Origin: DASXMX01 sp036495445
GTDB taxonomy: Bacteria > Planctomycetota > Phycisphaerae > Tepidisphaerales > Tepidisphaeraceae
NCBI GenBank assembly: GCA_036495445.1
Contig: DASXMX010000357.1
Coordinates: 1 to 21,338 of the forward strand
Reading direction: 5' to 3'
Length of the DNA stretch: 21,338 nt
Below, piece after piece: positions 5,925-16,481 of the stretch. Position numbers and translations under genes: made by a program. The first letter of the stretch is position 1. The number at the start of each line of letters is the position of its first letter. Under the pieces are notes generated by a model that saw nothing but the letters and a program-made list of their open reading frames with translations, was not told where the DNA came from and ran no database searches.

Positions 5925-8324
5925 ATGATGTACCGGCGGAGCACCGGGGGGCGCGGCCTCGTTCAGCGGACGAAAACCTTTCTGCTTGCCTGCGCGGCCT
6001 TCGGCCTGCTTTGCCTTGTCGATGGCACGCCCGCATCGGCGGCGACGGGCGAGCAGGTGGACAAGGCCGTTGACAAGGCCGCCGCCTGGCTGCTGGCCCA
6101 CCAAGGCAAGGGCAACTGGGAGATCGTCCAGACCCCGAATCAGACAAGGAGCTTTAAAAACGACCAGGAGCTATTCGGCGGGCAATGGACCGGCCAGACG
6201 GCCGTCGTCGCCTACACGCTCCTGACCGCAGGGGTCAGCCCGAATGAAACCCACCTGGCCAGTGCCATCGATTTCCTATCCAAGACTGAAACACACGGCA
6301 CGTACGCGTTGGGCGTGCGCTGCCTGCTCTGGAGCGCGCTGGACCTGAACCCGAAACTGAAAGCAGTCGCCCGACGGGACCTGCAATACCTTGTGGCGTC
6401 GATGCGCGCGAAGGGAGACGCCCGGGGGCTGTTCTTCTACATGCCCCCGACCGCGGCGGACGCGGACCAGTACGACCACAGCGCCAGCCAGTTCGCGGCG
6501 CTCGGCGCCTGGTCGTTGGAGCGCGAGGGGTTTGAGGTTCCGCAGGAGTTCTGGAAGCTGACCGACGCGGCATGGCGGGCGCACCAATACCCGACCGGCG
6601 CCTGGTCCTACACGTTCAACGGACCCGAGGACGCGGGCAAGCAGACCGCCTCAATGACGGCGGCCGGCGTCGCCACGCTCTTCATCACGCAGGAATCGCT
6701 CCGCCGAGGGACCGAGTGCCGCGGCAACCCAAAGGACGCGAATATTGCTCACGGGCTGGAGTGGCTCGGCACGAACTTCGACGCGGTGTATGACCCGACG
6801 CGGGAGGCATGGCAGAACCAGTTCTGGCTGCCGCCCGAAGCCAGGCCCAAGCTGGAAACGTACGGCCTGTTCGCGATCTCCCGCATCGGCGCCGCCAGCG
6901 GATTGCGACAGTTCGGCAATGTCGACTGGTTTCAGCGCGGCGCCGACTACCTGATGAAGGCGCAGGCGCCCGATGGCACGTGGAAGGGCAAGGTGTCGCC
7001 GATCGACGGGACCGCCCTGGGCGCCCTGTTCCTCTGCTACGGCCGCGCGCCGATCGTCGTCAACAAATTGCAGTATTCGCTTGAAACCGGCGGAAAGTCT
7101 GCGGAGGCCCGCTGGAACCAGCGGCCGCAGGACGTGTTCAACTTCGTGAGCTGGATGGGCCACCAGCTCGAATCGCGGTTCAACTGGCAGATCGTGAACC
7201 TCGACGGGCCGGCGGAAACGCTCCACGACGCGCCGATCCTCTATATCGCCGGCGACCAGCCGCTGAACCTCTCGCAGGCGGACAAGGACAAGCTGCGCCT
7301 GTTCGTCCAACAAGGCGGGATGATCGTCGGCAATGCCGACTGTGATAACGCGGCCTTCAGCAGTAGCTTCACGAAGCTGGGGACGGAGTTGTTCCCGTCG
7401 TACTCGTTCCGTGAACTGCCCCCCACGCACCCGCTGATGAGCGGCGAACAGTTCACCTCCACCAAGTGGGGCCGCAAGGCCCGGGCGATGGGGCTGAGCA
7501 ACGGCGTCCGCGAACTGATGCTCCTCCCGCAGTTGGATGCGGGCCGGGCGTTCCAGGGCAACAACACCGGCACCCGCGGCGAGGCGTACCAGTTGATGGA
7601 CGACATCGCCCTCTATGCGGTGGACAAGATCGGCTTCGGTTTCCGGCAGAAGAACCCGCTGCCGCAGCCCTCGGCCACCGCCCCCGCCGGCACCCCGGTG
7701 ACGCTCGCCCGGCTGCAATATGAGGGGAACTGGGACCCGGAGCCGTATGGGTGGCAGCGGTTGTCGATCCTCCTGCACAACCAGGCGGGCATCGCGCTGA
7801 CGGTCACGCCCGTCAAGCTCGGAGACGGGACGCTGAGCCAGTACAAGCTCGCGCACCTGACCGGCACCGCCGCCTTCAGCCTCAGCCCGACGCAGCGGCA
7901 GGAGCTGAAGCAGTTCATCGACGCGGGAGGGACGCTGATCGTGGATGCGGCAGGCGGGTCCGGCCCGTTCGCGGGCAGCGCCGAGCGCGAGCTCCAGGCA
8001 ATCTTCGGCGACGCCGCCGCCAAATCGCTGAGCCACCCTCTGCCGGTCGACGCGCCGCTGTACAGCATCGCGGGAATGAAGATCGACAACGTCGCCTACC
8101 GCCCGTTCGCCCGCAAGAGCGTCGTCGGCAACCTGAAACAGCCGAGGATCCGCGCCATCCAGCAAGGCAGCCGCACCGCCTGCTTCTACAGCCCGGACGA
8201 CTTGAGCGAGGGACTTGTGGGCCAGCCTGTGGACGGCGTGATCGGGTACACACCGGACGTAGCAACGTCGATCATGCGGAACATCGTGGCGTTCGCGTCC
8301 GCGCCGGGGCAGCAGGCGAAGTGA
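5925..8324 (+). CDS. Secreted protein with terpenoid-cyclase-like repeats and two DUF4159-like domains
   Basis: A 799-residue exported protein of unknown function. The open frame extends far upstream, but the start is taken at ATG 5925 because GAGGGAG lies 6-7 nt before it and the N-terminus then forms a signal peptide (hydrophobic LLACAAFGLLCLV, probable cleavage after PASA, about residue 40). Residues about 45-390 resemble the alpha-helical prenyltransferase/squalene-cyclase-like repeats found in planctomycete exported proteins (AAAWLLAHQGKGNWE, ADYLMKAQAPDGTWKG). From about 400 to 560 and again from 590 to 795 there are two related DUF4159-type, glutamine-amidotransferase-fold segments: compare APILYIAGD...LRLFVQQGGMIVG with YKLAHLTGT...LKQFIDAGGTLIV. 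No catalytic triad is evident. Function and substrate are unknown; a cell-surface or periplasmic binding or maturation role is a guess. Confidence 0.85.
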   Translation: MMYRRSTGGRGLVQRTKTFLLACAAFGLLCLVDGTPASAATGEQVDKAVDKAAAWLLAHQGKGNWEIVQTPNQTRSFKNDQELFGGQWTGQTAVVAYTLLTAGVSPNETHLASAIDFLSKTETHGTYALGVRCLLWSALDLNPKLKAVARRDLQYLVASMRAKGDARGLFFYMPPTAADADQYDHSASQFAALGAWSLEREGFEVPQEFWKLTDAAWRAHQYPTGAWSYTFNGPEDAGKQTASMTAAGVATLFITQESLRRGTECRGNPKDANIAHGLEWLGTNFDAVYDPTREAWQNQFWLPPEARPKLETYGLFAISRIGAASGLRQFGNVDWFQRGADYLMKAQAPDGTWKGKVSPIDGTALGALFLCYGRAPIVVNKLQYSLETGGKSAEARWNQRPQDVFNFVSWMGHQLESRFNWQIVNLDGPAETLHDAPILYIAGDQPLNLSQADKDKLRLFVQQGGMIVGNADCDNAAFSSSFTKLGTELFPSYSFRELPPTHPLMSGEQFTSTKWGRKARAMGLSNGVRELMLLPQLDAGRAFQGNNTGTRGEAYQLMDDIALYAVDKIGFGFRQKNPLPQPSATAPAGTPVTLARLQYEGNWDPEPYGWQRLSILLHNQAGIALTVTPVKLGDGTLSQYKLAHLTGTAAFSLSPTQRQELKQFIDAGGTLIVDAAGGSGPFAGSAERELQAIFGDAAAKSLSHPLPVDAPLYSIAGMKIDNVAYRPFARKSVVGNLKQPRIRAIQQGSRTACFYSPDDLSEGLVGQPVDGVIGYTPDVATSIMRNIVAFASAPGQQAK

Positions 8325-8343
8325 GGCGTAAAACGTAACGACG

Positions 8344-8371
8344 TAAAACGTAAGGGTCTGCTTACGTTTTA
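8344..8371. terminator. Bidirectional hairpin between convergent genes
   Basis: A perfect 11-bp stem, TAAAACGTAAG (8344-8354) with CTTACGTTTTA (8361-8371), around the 6-nt loop GGTCTG. It sits between the stop of the DUF4159 gene (8324) and the stop of the alginate-lyase gene, whose TAA (8369-8371) is itself the outer end of the stem. The arm sequence is also present as a direct copy 15 bp upstream (GTAAAACGTAA at 8328-8338 and 8343-8353). The stem is A/T-rich without a long T-tract, so intrinsic termination is plausible but not certain. Confidence 0.6.
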
Positions 8372-9592
8372 TTGTGCCTTCTCATCCCGTTTCACGCCGA
8401 GCGGCGTGCGAAGGTCGTTCAATGTGATCCCACGCTTTCCTTCGAGTTTCGCCATCGCCTCGCGGTATTTGGGGTCGTCGTAGGCGAGAGTGGCGCGGCG
8501 CAGGGGTTCGATGAATCCGTCGTTGTTGAAGGGGCTGATCTGGGAGTGTTCCCACGGCTTCTCGCCCACGACGTACGGCAGCGTGTAGTCGATCGCCTTG
8601 CGGATCCCGCGGCCGTCGGACGTTTGGTAATTCCAGAGTTCCACGTCGACTCGCCGGGCCAAATCGGCCAGCTCGGTGAATGCGCGGAGGTCGAACACCG
8701 TGTAGCTCAGTGACGTGGCGCGGGCCTGTTCGAGGGGCAGGCTGCCGTCGGGCTGGATCTGTGACGCGATCCGCCGCGATTTCGCTTCCTCCGCGACTTT
8801 CCGCGCCTCGCTTTCGTCGCCGAGGAAGAGCAGGTAGGTGACCAACTGCACGTCGTACCAGGTGCCGTGATTGTTCCGGGCGGCGGCTTCGTCCCGGCCG
8901 TTGTGGCTGTCGCGCATCCACTTCACATAGTCGCGGAACCAGGCCTGCATCCCCTGCTGATCCTGCTCGGTCCACGCGCGGGAGCCGTGCAGGAGGCCGA
9001 TGGCGTCGATGACCGGGAGGAACCGGGCCGACTCGATAATGCCGGTGCCCCGGCCGTCGTTCACGCCGCGGACGAGTTGGGCGTGCTGCAAGTTCGGGTT
9101 CATCCGCGTCGCGGGATCGAGGAACCAGGCGCGGATCAGCAGCGCGGCCCGGTCGGCGCAGGCCTCGTCGCCGAGCAGGTAGTAGGCGAGAGCGAGCGTG
9201 TGGACGTGGCCCGACATGCTGCTGAAGTTGGCCGCGTCGTATTCGTGGATCTCGGGGTTTCGCCGGCCGTCGTGGCGGACGTAGGGAAGGCCGTCCTTGG
9301 TGTCCGGATTGGGCCAGAAGTAAGGGGCGAGGCTGATGTAGTCGCGCGGGTCGCCGGTGAGCGACGCGTGCTTCTTCCGGGTGACCGAGTACGGGCCTGC
9401 GGTGAGCGCCCGATCGGCCTCTTTCCGCAAGACGGCCAGTGCCGGTGCGAGAGCCGGGTCATTGCCACGCGCCCGTTCGCGGTTCGTGGCCATCGCCTGC
9501 GGGTCGGACTGGTAGACCCGCGGGAGTTGGGCACCTAACGAGGGCAGGCACAGCAGCGACATGAGCAGGAGTGGAATGGGCAACAATTTCAT
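8369..9592 (-). CDS. Secreted alginate-lyase-family polysaccharide lyase
   Basis: A 407-residue exported protein of the alginate_lyase (PF05426) alpha/alpha-toroid fold, expected to cleave uronate-containing polysaccharide by beta-elimination. A signal peptide occupies about residues 1-20 (LLPIPLLLMSLLCLPSLGA). Family motifs follow in order: DYISLAPYFWPNPD (84-97), NLQHAQLVRGVNDGRGTG (167-184) and ARNNHGTWYDVQ (238-249), in which N240-N241-H242 is the likely active-site cluster and Y246 a nearby candidate. Whether the substrate is alginate, glucuronan or another uronan is not readable from sequence; PL5 and PL38 members look alike at this level. GAGG lies about 5 nt before ATG 9592. It is divergent from a GNAT gene and convergent with the DUF4159 gene, and its stop lies inside the shared hairpin. 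Confidence 0.88.
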   Translation of the reverse strand: MKLLPIPLLLMSLLCLPSLGAQLPRVYQSDPQAMATNRERARGNDPALAPALAVLRKEADRALTAGPYSVTRKKHASLTGDPRDYISLAPYFWPNPDTKDGLPYVRHDGRRNPEIHEYDAANFSSMSGHVHTLALAYYLLGDEACADRAALLIRAWFLDPATRMNPNLQHAQLVRGVNDGRGTGIIESARFLPVIDAIGLLHGSRAWTEQDQQGMQAWFRDYVKWMRDSHNGRDEAAARNNHGTWYDVQLVTYLLFLGDESEARKVAEEAKSRRIASQIQPDGSLPLEQARATSLSYTVFDLRAFTELADLARRVDVELWNYQTSDGRGIRKAIDYTLPYVVGEKPWEHSQISPFNNDGFIEPLRRATLAYDDPKYREAMAKLEGKRGITLNDLRTPLGVKRDEKAQ

Positions 9593-9662
9593 GGGACCTC
9601 AAATACGAATGATCGTCGTCGCTTCGGGCACCCCGAATCACTCGCGGCCCCCATTCCCCCCG

Positions 9663-9692
9663 TTGCGATATCCGAAAGATTTCTACTAAGTA
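9663..9692 (+). promoter_or_regulatory. Possible promoter of the GNAT gene
   Basis: In the 149-bp gap between divergent genes, TTGCGA (9663-9668) is followed after 18 nt by TAAGTA (9687-9692), or after 15 nt by TACTAA. The segment is locally AT-rich and lies about 50 bp before ATG 9742. The match to a sigma-70 pattern is weak and the assignment tentative. Confidence 0.25.
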
Positions 9693-9741
9693 TCCCGGAC
9701 CGTTCCACCGCGTTGACGCATTCGCGTTAGGATGTCGCGCC

Positions 9742-10239
9742 ATGGAAGGACCCACCATTCGCCTCGCGACGCTCGCCGACCTGCCGGCGATCAATGAGAT
9801 CTACAACCACTACGTCCTGAACTCGACCTGCACATACGACGAGGAGCCGACCTCGGCCGCCGAGCGGGAGGTCTGGTTCCTGGGCCACGGCCCGCAGCAC
9901 CCGATCACCGTCGCCGAGCGGGACGGAGGCGCGATCGTCGGATGGGCGTCGATCTCCCCCTTCCGCACCCGCCCCGCCTACCGGCGGACCGTGGAGAACT
10001 CCGTCTACGTTCGCCACGACCGCCAGCGCCAGGGCATCGGCGCCGCCCTGCTGGCCGACTCCATCGAGCGAGCGAAGGCGCTGGGCCACCACACGATCAT
10101 CGCCGCCATCGACCAGGAACAAGCCGCCAGCGTCAGCATCCACCAACGGCTCGGGTTCGAGCAGGTGGCGCTGCTGAAACAGGTCGGCTTCAAGTTCGGG
10201 CGATGGCTGGATGTGGTGTATTTGCAGAAGATGCTGTGA
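9742..10239 (+). CDS. GNAT N-acetyltransferase, phosphinothricin/amino-acid acetyltransferase type
   Basis: Transfers acetyl from acetyl-CoA to an amino group. The 165-residue protein is a single GNAT domain of the Pat/Bar/MnaT subgroup: IRLATLADLPAINEIYNHYV at the N-terminus, E84-N-S-V-Y-V strand, the acetyl-CoA-binding motif RQRQGIGAALL (about 94-104) with the Q/R-x-x-G-x-G/A pattern, and the C-terminal SVSIHQRLGFEQVALLKQVG signature with the FGRWLDVVYLQ strand. Family members acetylate phosphinothricin or methionine sulfoximine/sulfone, giving tolerance to these glutamine synthetase inhibitors; the native substrate here is unknown. A weak AGGA (9729-9732) precedes the ATG. It is a stand-alone gene, divergent from the lyase and followed by a palindromic repeat. 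Confidence 0.92.
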   Translation: MEGPTIRLATLADLPAINEIYNHYVLNSTCTYDEEPTSAAEREVWFLGHGPQHPITVAERDGGAIVGWASISPFRTRPAYRRTVENSVYVRHDRQRQGIGAALLADSIERAKALGHHTIIAAIDQEQAASVSIHQRLGFEQVALLKQVGFKFGRWLDVVYLQKML

Positions 10240-10253
10240 GAAAATAATAGGAA

Positions 10254-10323
10254 AACCGCGAAGGCGCGAAGACATTCAAAAACCTTCTTCTGGATTTCTT
10301 CGCGACTTCGCGACTTCGCGGTT
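10254..10323. repeat. Palindromic repeat, AACCGCGAAG family
   Basis: AACCGCGAAGGCGCGAAG (10254-10271) is matched at 17 of 18 positions by the reverse complement of 10306-10323. The right arm is extended inward by a third copy of the 8-bp unit CTTCGCGA (10298, 10306, 10314), so the element is part palindrome and part short tandem repeat. It begins 15 bp after the GNAT stop and precedes the 3' end of the convergent DUF1080 gene, a position suited to stabilising or ending both transcripts. Sequence is unrelated to the other repeat families in the window. Confidence 0.82.
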
Positions 10324-10385
10324 CAATGGATTGATCGAGCGATGCTCCGTGTCCGCCATGCCTTTGTGATGAATCACACGACGGA

Positions 10386-11282
10386 TTACTTCTGCTCGCC
10401 GGCCTTCTCGGCCGAGGCGTTGGCGACTTCGCCGGTGTGTTGCTGGTGTTCGAGCGCTTCGAGCGGGCGGACCCAGATGTTGCGGAACCGCACCGGGTTG
10501 TTGTGGAACTGGAGCTGGATCGGGCCCTTCTCCAGCTTCTGGCCCTCGCGGTAGTGGGCGACGGTCATGTGGTGGGTGGGGCCTTCGATCCGCTGGTGGT
10601 CCTGGACCAGCACGCCGTTCTGCAGCGTGGTGATGTAGGCCGGCTCGGTCATCTTCCCGCTCTCGTCGTAGCGCGGGTGGTGGAAGATGATGTCGTACGT
10701 CTGCCACTCGCCCGGCGGGCGGCAGACGTTCACCTGCGGCGGGTACTGGCCGTAGACCGCGCCGCACTGGCCGTCGGCGTAGGTGCGATTGTCATAGCTG
10801 TCGAGCACCTGGGTTTCGAACTTGCCCATCAGGAACACGCCGCTGTTCCCGCGGCCCTGGCTGGAGCCCTTGGGAGGCGTCGGCTCGGCCCATTCGACGT
10901 GGAGCTGCACGTCGCCGAACTGCTGCTTGGACTCCAGGGTCTTGGTGTTCTTCGGGTTCTTCAGGTCGGTCGAGAGCATGACGCCGTCCTGTAGCGTGAA
11001 CGTCGGCTCGCCGCCGCCCACGGATTGCCACTGGGACAGGTCCTTGCCGTCGAAGAGGACGATCGCATCCGACGGGGGCTGGCCCGGCTGCTCCGGCGTG
11101 CTGAACGTGCCCGGCTTGACGACCGGCGGGACCGGCCGCTCCATGTCGTGCACCTTCCACTTCGACCACGGCTGCTGCGGGCCCGCCTGCTCCTGCGCCA
11201 GCAGCACGCCCGCCGCCCCCGCCAAGCCTACCGCCGCCACGCAGGCCACCTTGAACAGCCCGCGACGAATCTTCGGGGTCAT
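10386..11282 (-). CDS. Secreted DUF1080 protein (3-keto-disaccharide hydrolase-like, PF06439)
   Basis: A 298-residue exported protein with one DUF1080 jelly-roll domain. The frame is open further upstream, but ATG 11282 is chosen because GGAG lies 8 nt before it and a signal peptide follows (hydrophobic CVAAVGLAGAAGVLLAQ, about 13-30). Domain landmarks are IVLFDGKDLSQWQSV (74-88), GDVQLHVEWAEP (123-134), GRGNSGVFLMGKFETQVLDS (143-162), the NVCRPPGEWQTYDIIF segment (185-200) and the closing PIQLQFHNNPVRFRNIWVR (254-272). DUF1080 domains are annotated as 3-keto-disaccharide hydrolases or concanavalin-like sugar-binding modules; activity is not proved by these motifs. It is the last gene of the minus-strand set, 140 bp after the DUF1501 gene, a gap large enough for its own promoter. 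Confidence 0.9.
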   Translation of the reverse strand: MTPKIRRGLFKVACVAAVGLAGAAGVLLAQEQAGPQQPWSKWKVHDMERPVPPVVKPGTFSTPEQPGQPPSDAIVLFDGKDLSQWQSVGGGEPTFTLQDGVMLSTDLKNPKNTKTLESKQQFGDVQLHVEWAEPTPPKGSSQGRGNSGVFLMGKFETQVLDSYDNRTYADGQCGAVYGQYPPQVNVCRPPGEWQTYDIIFHHPRYDESGKMTEPAYITTLQNGVLVQDHQRIEGPTHHMTVAHYREGQKLEKGPIQLQFHNNPVRFRNIWVRPLEALEHQQHTGEVANASAEKAGEQK

Positions 11283-11422
11283 ACCAACTCCTCTCTCTAC
11301 CCTGAGGGTCAATGGATCGCCATTGTACCGCGGATCGCGGCACGCCAATAAGCTACGCGCGGGGGGAACGAATGTTGGCCCGGTTGCGGTGTTGGAGCGC
11401 GTTCCGGGTGGTACGGGCAACG

Positions 11423-12886
11423 TCAAGCGAGGATTGCGTTCACCACCTTTGCCGGTTCCACCCCGATCAGCCGCGCGTCGAGCCCCTGGAACTTCACGCT
11501 GAACGCGTCGGGATGGATGCCGCAGAGGTGGAGCATCGTGGCGTGCAGGTCGTGCATGCTGACGACGTTTTCGACCGAGCGGTAGCCCAATTCGTCGGTG
11601 GCGCCGTAGGTGATGCCGCCCTTGATCCCGCCGCCGGCCAGCCACAGCGAGAACGCGAGGATGTGGTGATCGCGGCCGCTCCCCTGCCCCATCGGCGTGC
11701 GGCCAAACTCGCCGCCCCAGATCACCAGCGTGTCTTCCAGCATCCCCCGCTGCTTCAGGTCCATGATCAGCGCGGCGCTGGCCTGGTCGCACTCCCCCGC
11801 CGCGACCGGCATGTTCTTTTCGATCCCGCTGTGATGGTCCCAGGCGCGGTGATAGAGCTGGATGAACCGCACGCCCCGCTCGGCCAGCCGCCGGGCCAGC
11901 AGGCAGTTGCTGGCGAAGCTCCCGTCGCCCGGCTGCTTGATGCCGTACATCTCAAGCGTCCGGCGGGACTCGCTCTTGAAGTCGGTCAGCTCCGGCACGC
12001 TCGCCTGCATGCGGAAGGCCATCTCGTATTGCGCGACCCGGGTCGCGATCTCGGGGTCGTAGCGGTCTTCCTCGAGCATGCCGTCGAGGCGCTTGACCTC
12101 CTCGACGACCTGCCGCTGCGTGCTCTGGCAGACGCCATCGGGATTGCCGACGTAATGGACGGCATCCCCTTTCGACTGGAACTGGATGCCTTGGAACCGG
12201 CTCGGCAGGAACCCGCTGGCCCACTGCCGGGCAGAGACGGGCTGCGCGCCGCCGCCCTTCCCCTGCGAGACGAAGACGACGAAGCCGGGCAGGGTGTCGG
12301 TCTCGGCGCCCAGGCCATACAGGAGCCACGAGCCCATGCTCGGGTATCCCTTGCGGACCGACCCGCTGTTCATGAACGCCTGCGCGGGGTCGTGGTTAAT
12401 CTGCTCGGTCATCATCGAGCGGACGATGCAGATCTCGTTGGCGATCTTCTGCGTGTGGGGGAAGAGGCTGGAGATCTCCTGCCCGCTCTGGCCGTACTTT
12501 GCAAATTCGATGAAGGGGCCGCGGGCGAGCAGTTGCGTGTTCTGCAATTGGGCGAGTTGTTGGCCCTTGGTGAACGATTCGGGGAACGGCTGGCCGTTGA
12601 TTCGCTTCAGCTCGGTCTTGTAGTCGAAGCTCTCTAGGTGCGACGGCCCGCCGGCCATGCACAGGTGGATGATCCGCTTGGCCTTGATCGGCAGCGGCGG
12701 CGGGTTGAACAGCCCGGGCCACCGCCCCTGTGCCGGCACGCTGGCCACCGCGGACGCGGCCCGCGCCAGGTCCGGCCGCATCAGGCTCGCCAGCGCCAAC
12801 CCGCCCAGCCCGAGCCCCGCCCGACCGAGAAACGCCCGGCGGTGAATCCGCCGGTGAAAATCGGGAGAGTCAATTGGAATCGTCAC
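11423..12886 (-). CDS. Tat-exported DUF1501 protein (alkaline-phosphatase/sulfatase-like fold)
   Basis: A 487-residue member of the DUF1501 family, abundant in planctomycetes and structurally related to sulfatases and alkaline phosphatases. The N-terminus has a twin-arginine signal (HRRAFLG, then GLGLGGLALASLM). Conserved stretches are HLCMAGGPSHLESFDYK (74-90), WDHHSG (349-354), GGEFGRTP (391-398) and GRDHH (404-408). These His/Asp-rich sites are plausible metal ligands, but the family's substrate is unknown. A GTG start at 12884-12886 is preferred over the upstream GTG (12907), because GGAGGG (complement of 12893-12898) stands 6 nt before it. That places the start 1 nt after the stop of the zinc-ribbon gene, indicating translational coupling. 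DUF1501 genes typically follow PSCyt1/PSD1 genes, as here. Confidence 0.92.
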   Translation of the reverse strand: MTIPIDSPDFHRRIHRRAFLGRAGLGLGGLALASLMRPDLARAASAVASVPAQGRWPGLFNPPPLPIKAKRIIHLCMAGGPSHLESFDYKTELKRINGQPFPESFTKGQQLAQLQNTQLLARGPFIEFAKYGQSGQEISSLFPHTQKIANEICIVRSMMTEQINHDPAQAFMNSGSVRKGYPSMGSWLLYGLGAETDTLPGFVVFVSQGKGGGAQPVSARQWASGFLPSRFQGIQFQSKGDAVHYVGNPDGVCQSTQRQVVEEVKRLDGMLEEDRYDPEIATRVAQYEMAFRMQASVPELTDFKSESRRTLEMYGIKQPGDGSFASNCLLARRLAERGVRFIQLYHRAWDHHSGIEKNMPVAAGECDQASAALIMDLKQRGMLEDTLVIWGGEFGRTPMGQGSGRDHHILAFSLWLAGGGIKGGITYGATDELGYRSVENVVSMHDLHATMLHLCGIHPDAFSVKFQGLDARLIGVEPAKVVNAILA

Positions 12887-12887
12887 G

Positions 12888-13193
12888 TCATGCCCTCCGC
12901 AAGCCACTTGCCTGGCCCTCGGCCGTACCGTCGTTCAATCCTTCCATCGAGGCGAACTTCGACTTCCACCTGCGTGCCGAGTAAAGGCGTACCGTGCCGC
13001 ATTCGGGGCACATGTAGGATTCGACGCCCTTGAGGTTGTAGCCGCACGCATGACAGAACCCCTGGTCTGCCCAACGCTGTGACTTGGACAACTTCCGCAT
13101 CTTCCGAGGCGTTCGGCGGAACCATCGCAGCAGCAGGGCCACGCCTCCAATCACAGGCCAGACCCAATAGCAGCCTTGTTCAACCCAGGACAT
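12888..13193 (-). CDS. Small membrane protein with cytosolic-type zinc ribbon (CxxCGYxL...CPECG)
   Basis: A 101-residue protein with one transmembrane helix (about 8-24, YWVWPVIGGVALLLRWF) followed by a basic segment (RRTPRKMRKLSKSQR), then a zinc ribbon: CHACGYNLKG (47-56) and CPECG (62-66), four cysteines in two CxxC knuckles. This ribbon style is very common in Phycisphaerae membrane proteins. The positive-inside rule puts the basic stretch and the ribbon in the cytoplasm. It is wedged between the PSCyt1/PSD1 gene (3-nt gap) and the DUF1501 gene (1-nt gap), with GAGG about 10 nt before the ATG inside the upstream coding end. The function is unknown; by position it may serve the export or assembly of its neighbours, which is inference only. 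Confidence 0.82.
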   Translation of the reverse strand: MSWVEQGCYWVWPVIGGVALLLRWFRRTPRKMRKLSKSQRWADQGFCHACGYNLKGVESYMCPECGTVRLYSARRWKSKFASMEGLNDGTAEGQASGLRRA

Positions 13194-13196
13194 GGT

Positions 13197-16205
<3,009 letters not shown>

Positions 16206-16481
16206 TATGCGGTTAGCTTGGCCCGCCGTACACGCGTGAACCTCGCATTTCCTGCCAGCCCGCCCCTGCCGGGCCATTTTAGCCTACCCATTCCGCTGCG
16301 AAATGTTGCCGACAGAAGAAGCGGGCAAACGGACCCCGCGCGCAGATGGTCGTGCCCCGTCCCTGTAACACGCTAACCGTCGGCAGAGCGATGCACCCCA
16401 ACAAAACGCGCCGCTGCGCGTAATGCCGGTGTCGAACGAAATCTCGTTCCAGACTCTCAGCCCTTTATCCTCCCGAACTCC
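16206..16481. promoter_or_regulatory. Divergent control region
   Basis: This 276-bp gap separates the divergent PSCyt1/PSD1 set and the propeller-HEAT-cytochrome gene, so both promoters should lie here. I see no convincing -35/-10 pair. One perfect small palindrome, GAACGA-AATC-TCGTTC (16434-16449), lies 32 bp before ATG 16482 and is a candidate operator or leader hairpin. Neither flanking gene has a clear Shine-Dalgarno, unlike most genes here. Confidence 0.4.

Noticed and set aside
4441..6147. A 568-residue open frame on the minus strand
   Set aside because: Antisense to the M29 aminopeptidase and to the start of the DUF4159 gene. It has no motifs, and the opposite strand carries strong family signatures.
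9713..9718. TTGACG as a -35 box for the GNAT gene
   Set aside because: The matching -10 position would fall on CGCGCC directly at the start codon.
10365..10378. TGTGAT-GA-ATCACA palindrome resembling a CRP site
   Set aside because: The half-sites TGTGA/TCACA are 4 nt apart rather than the 6 nt of CRP boxes, and it lies at the 3' end of the DUF1080 gene, away from any promoter.
11283..11792. N-terminal extension of the DUF1080 frame
   Set aside because: It overlaps the DUF1501 coding region in another frame and lacks protein-like features. The signal peptide and Shine-Dalgarno point to ATG 11282.
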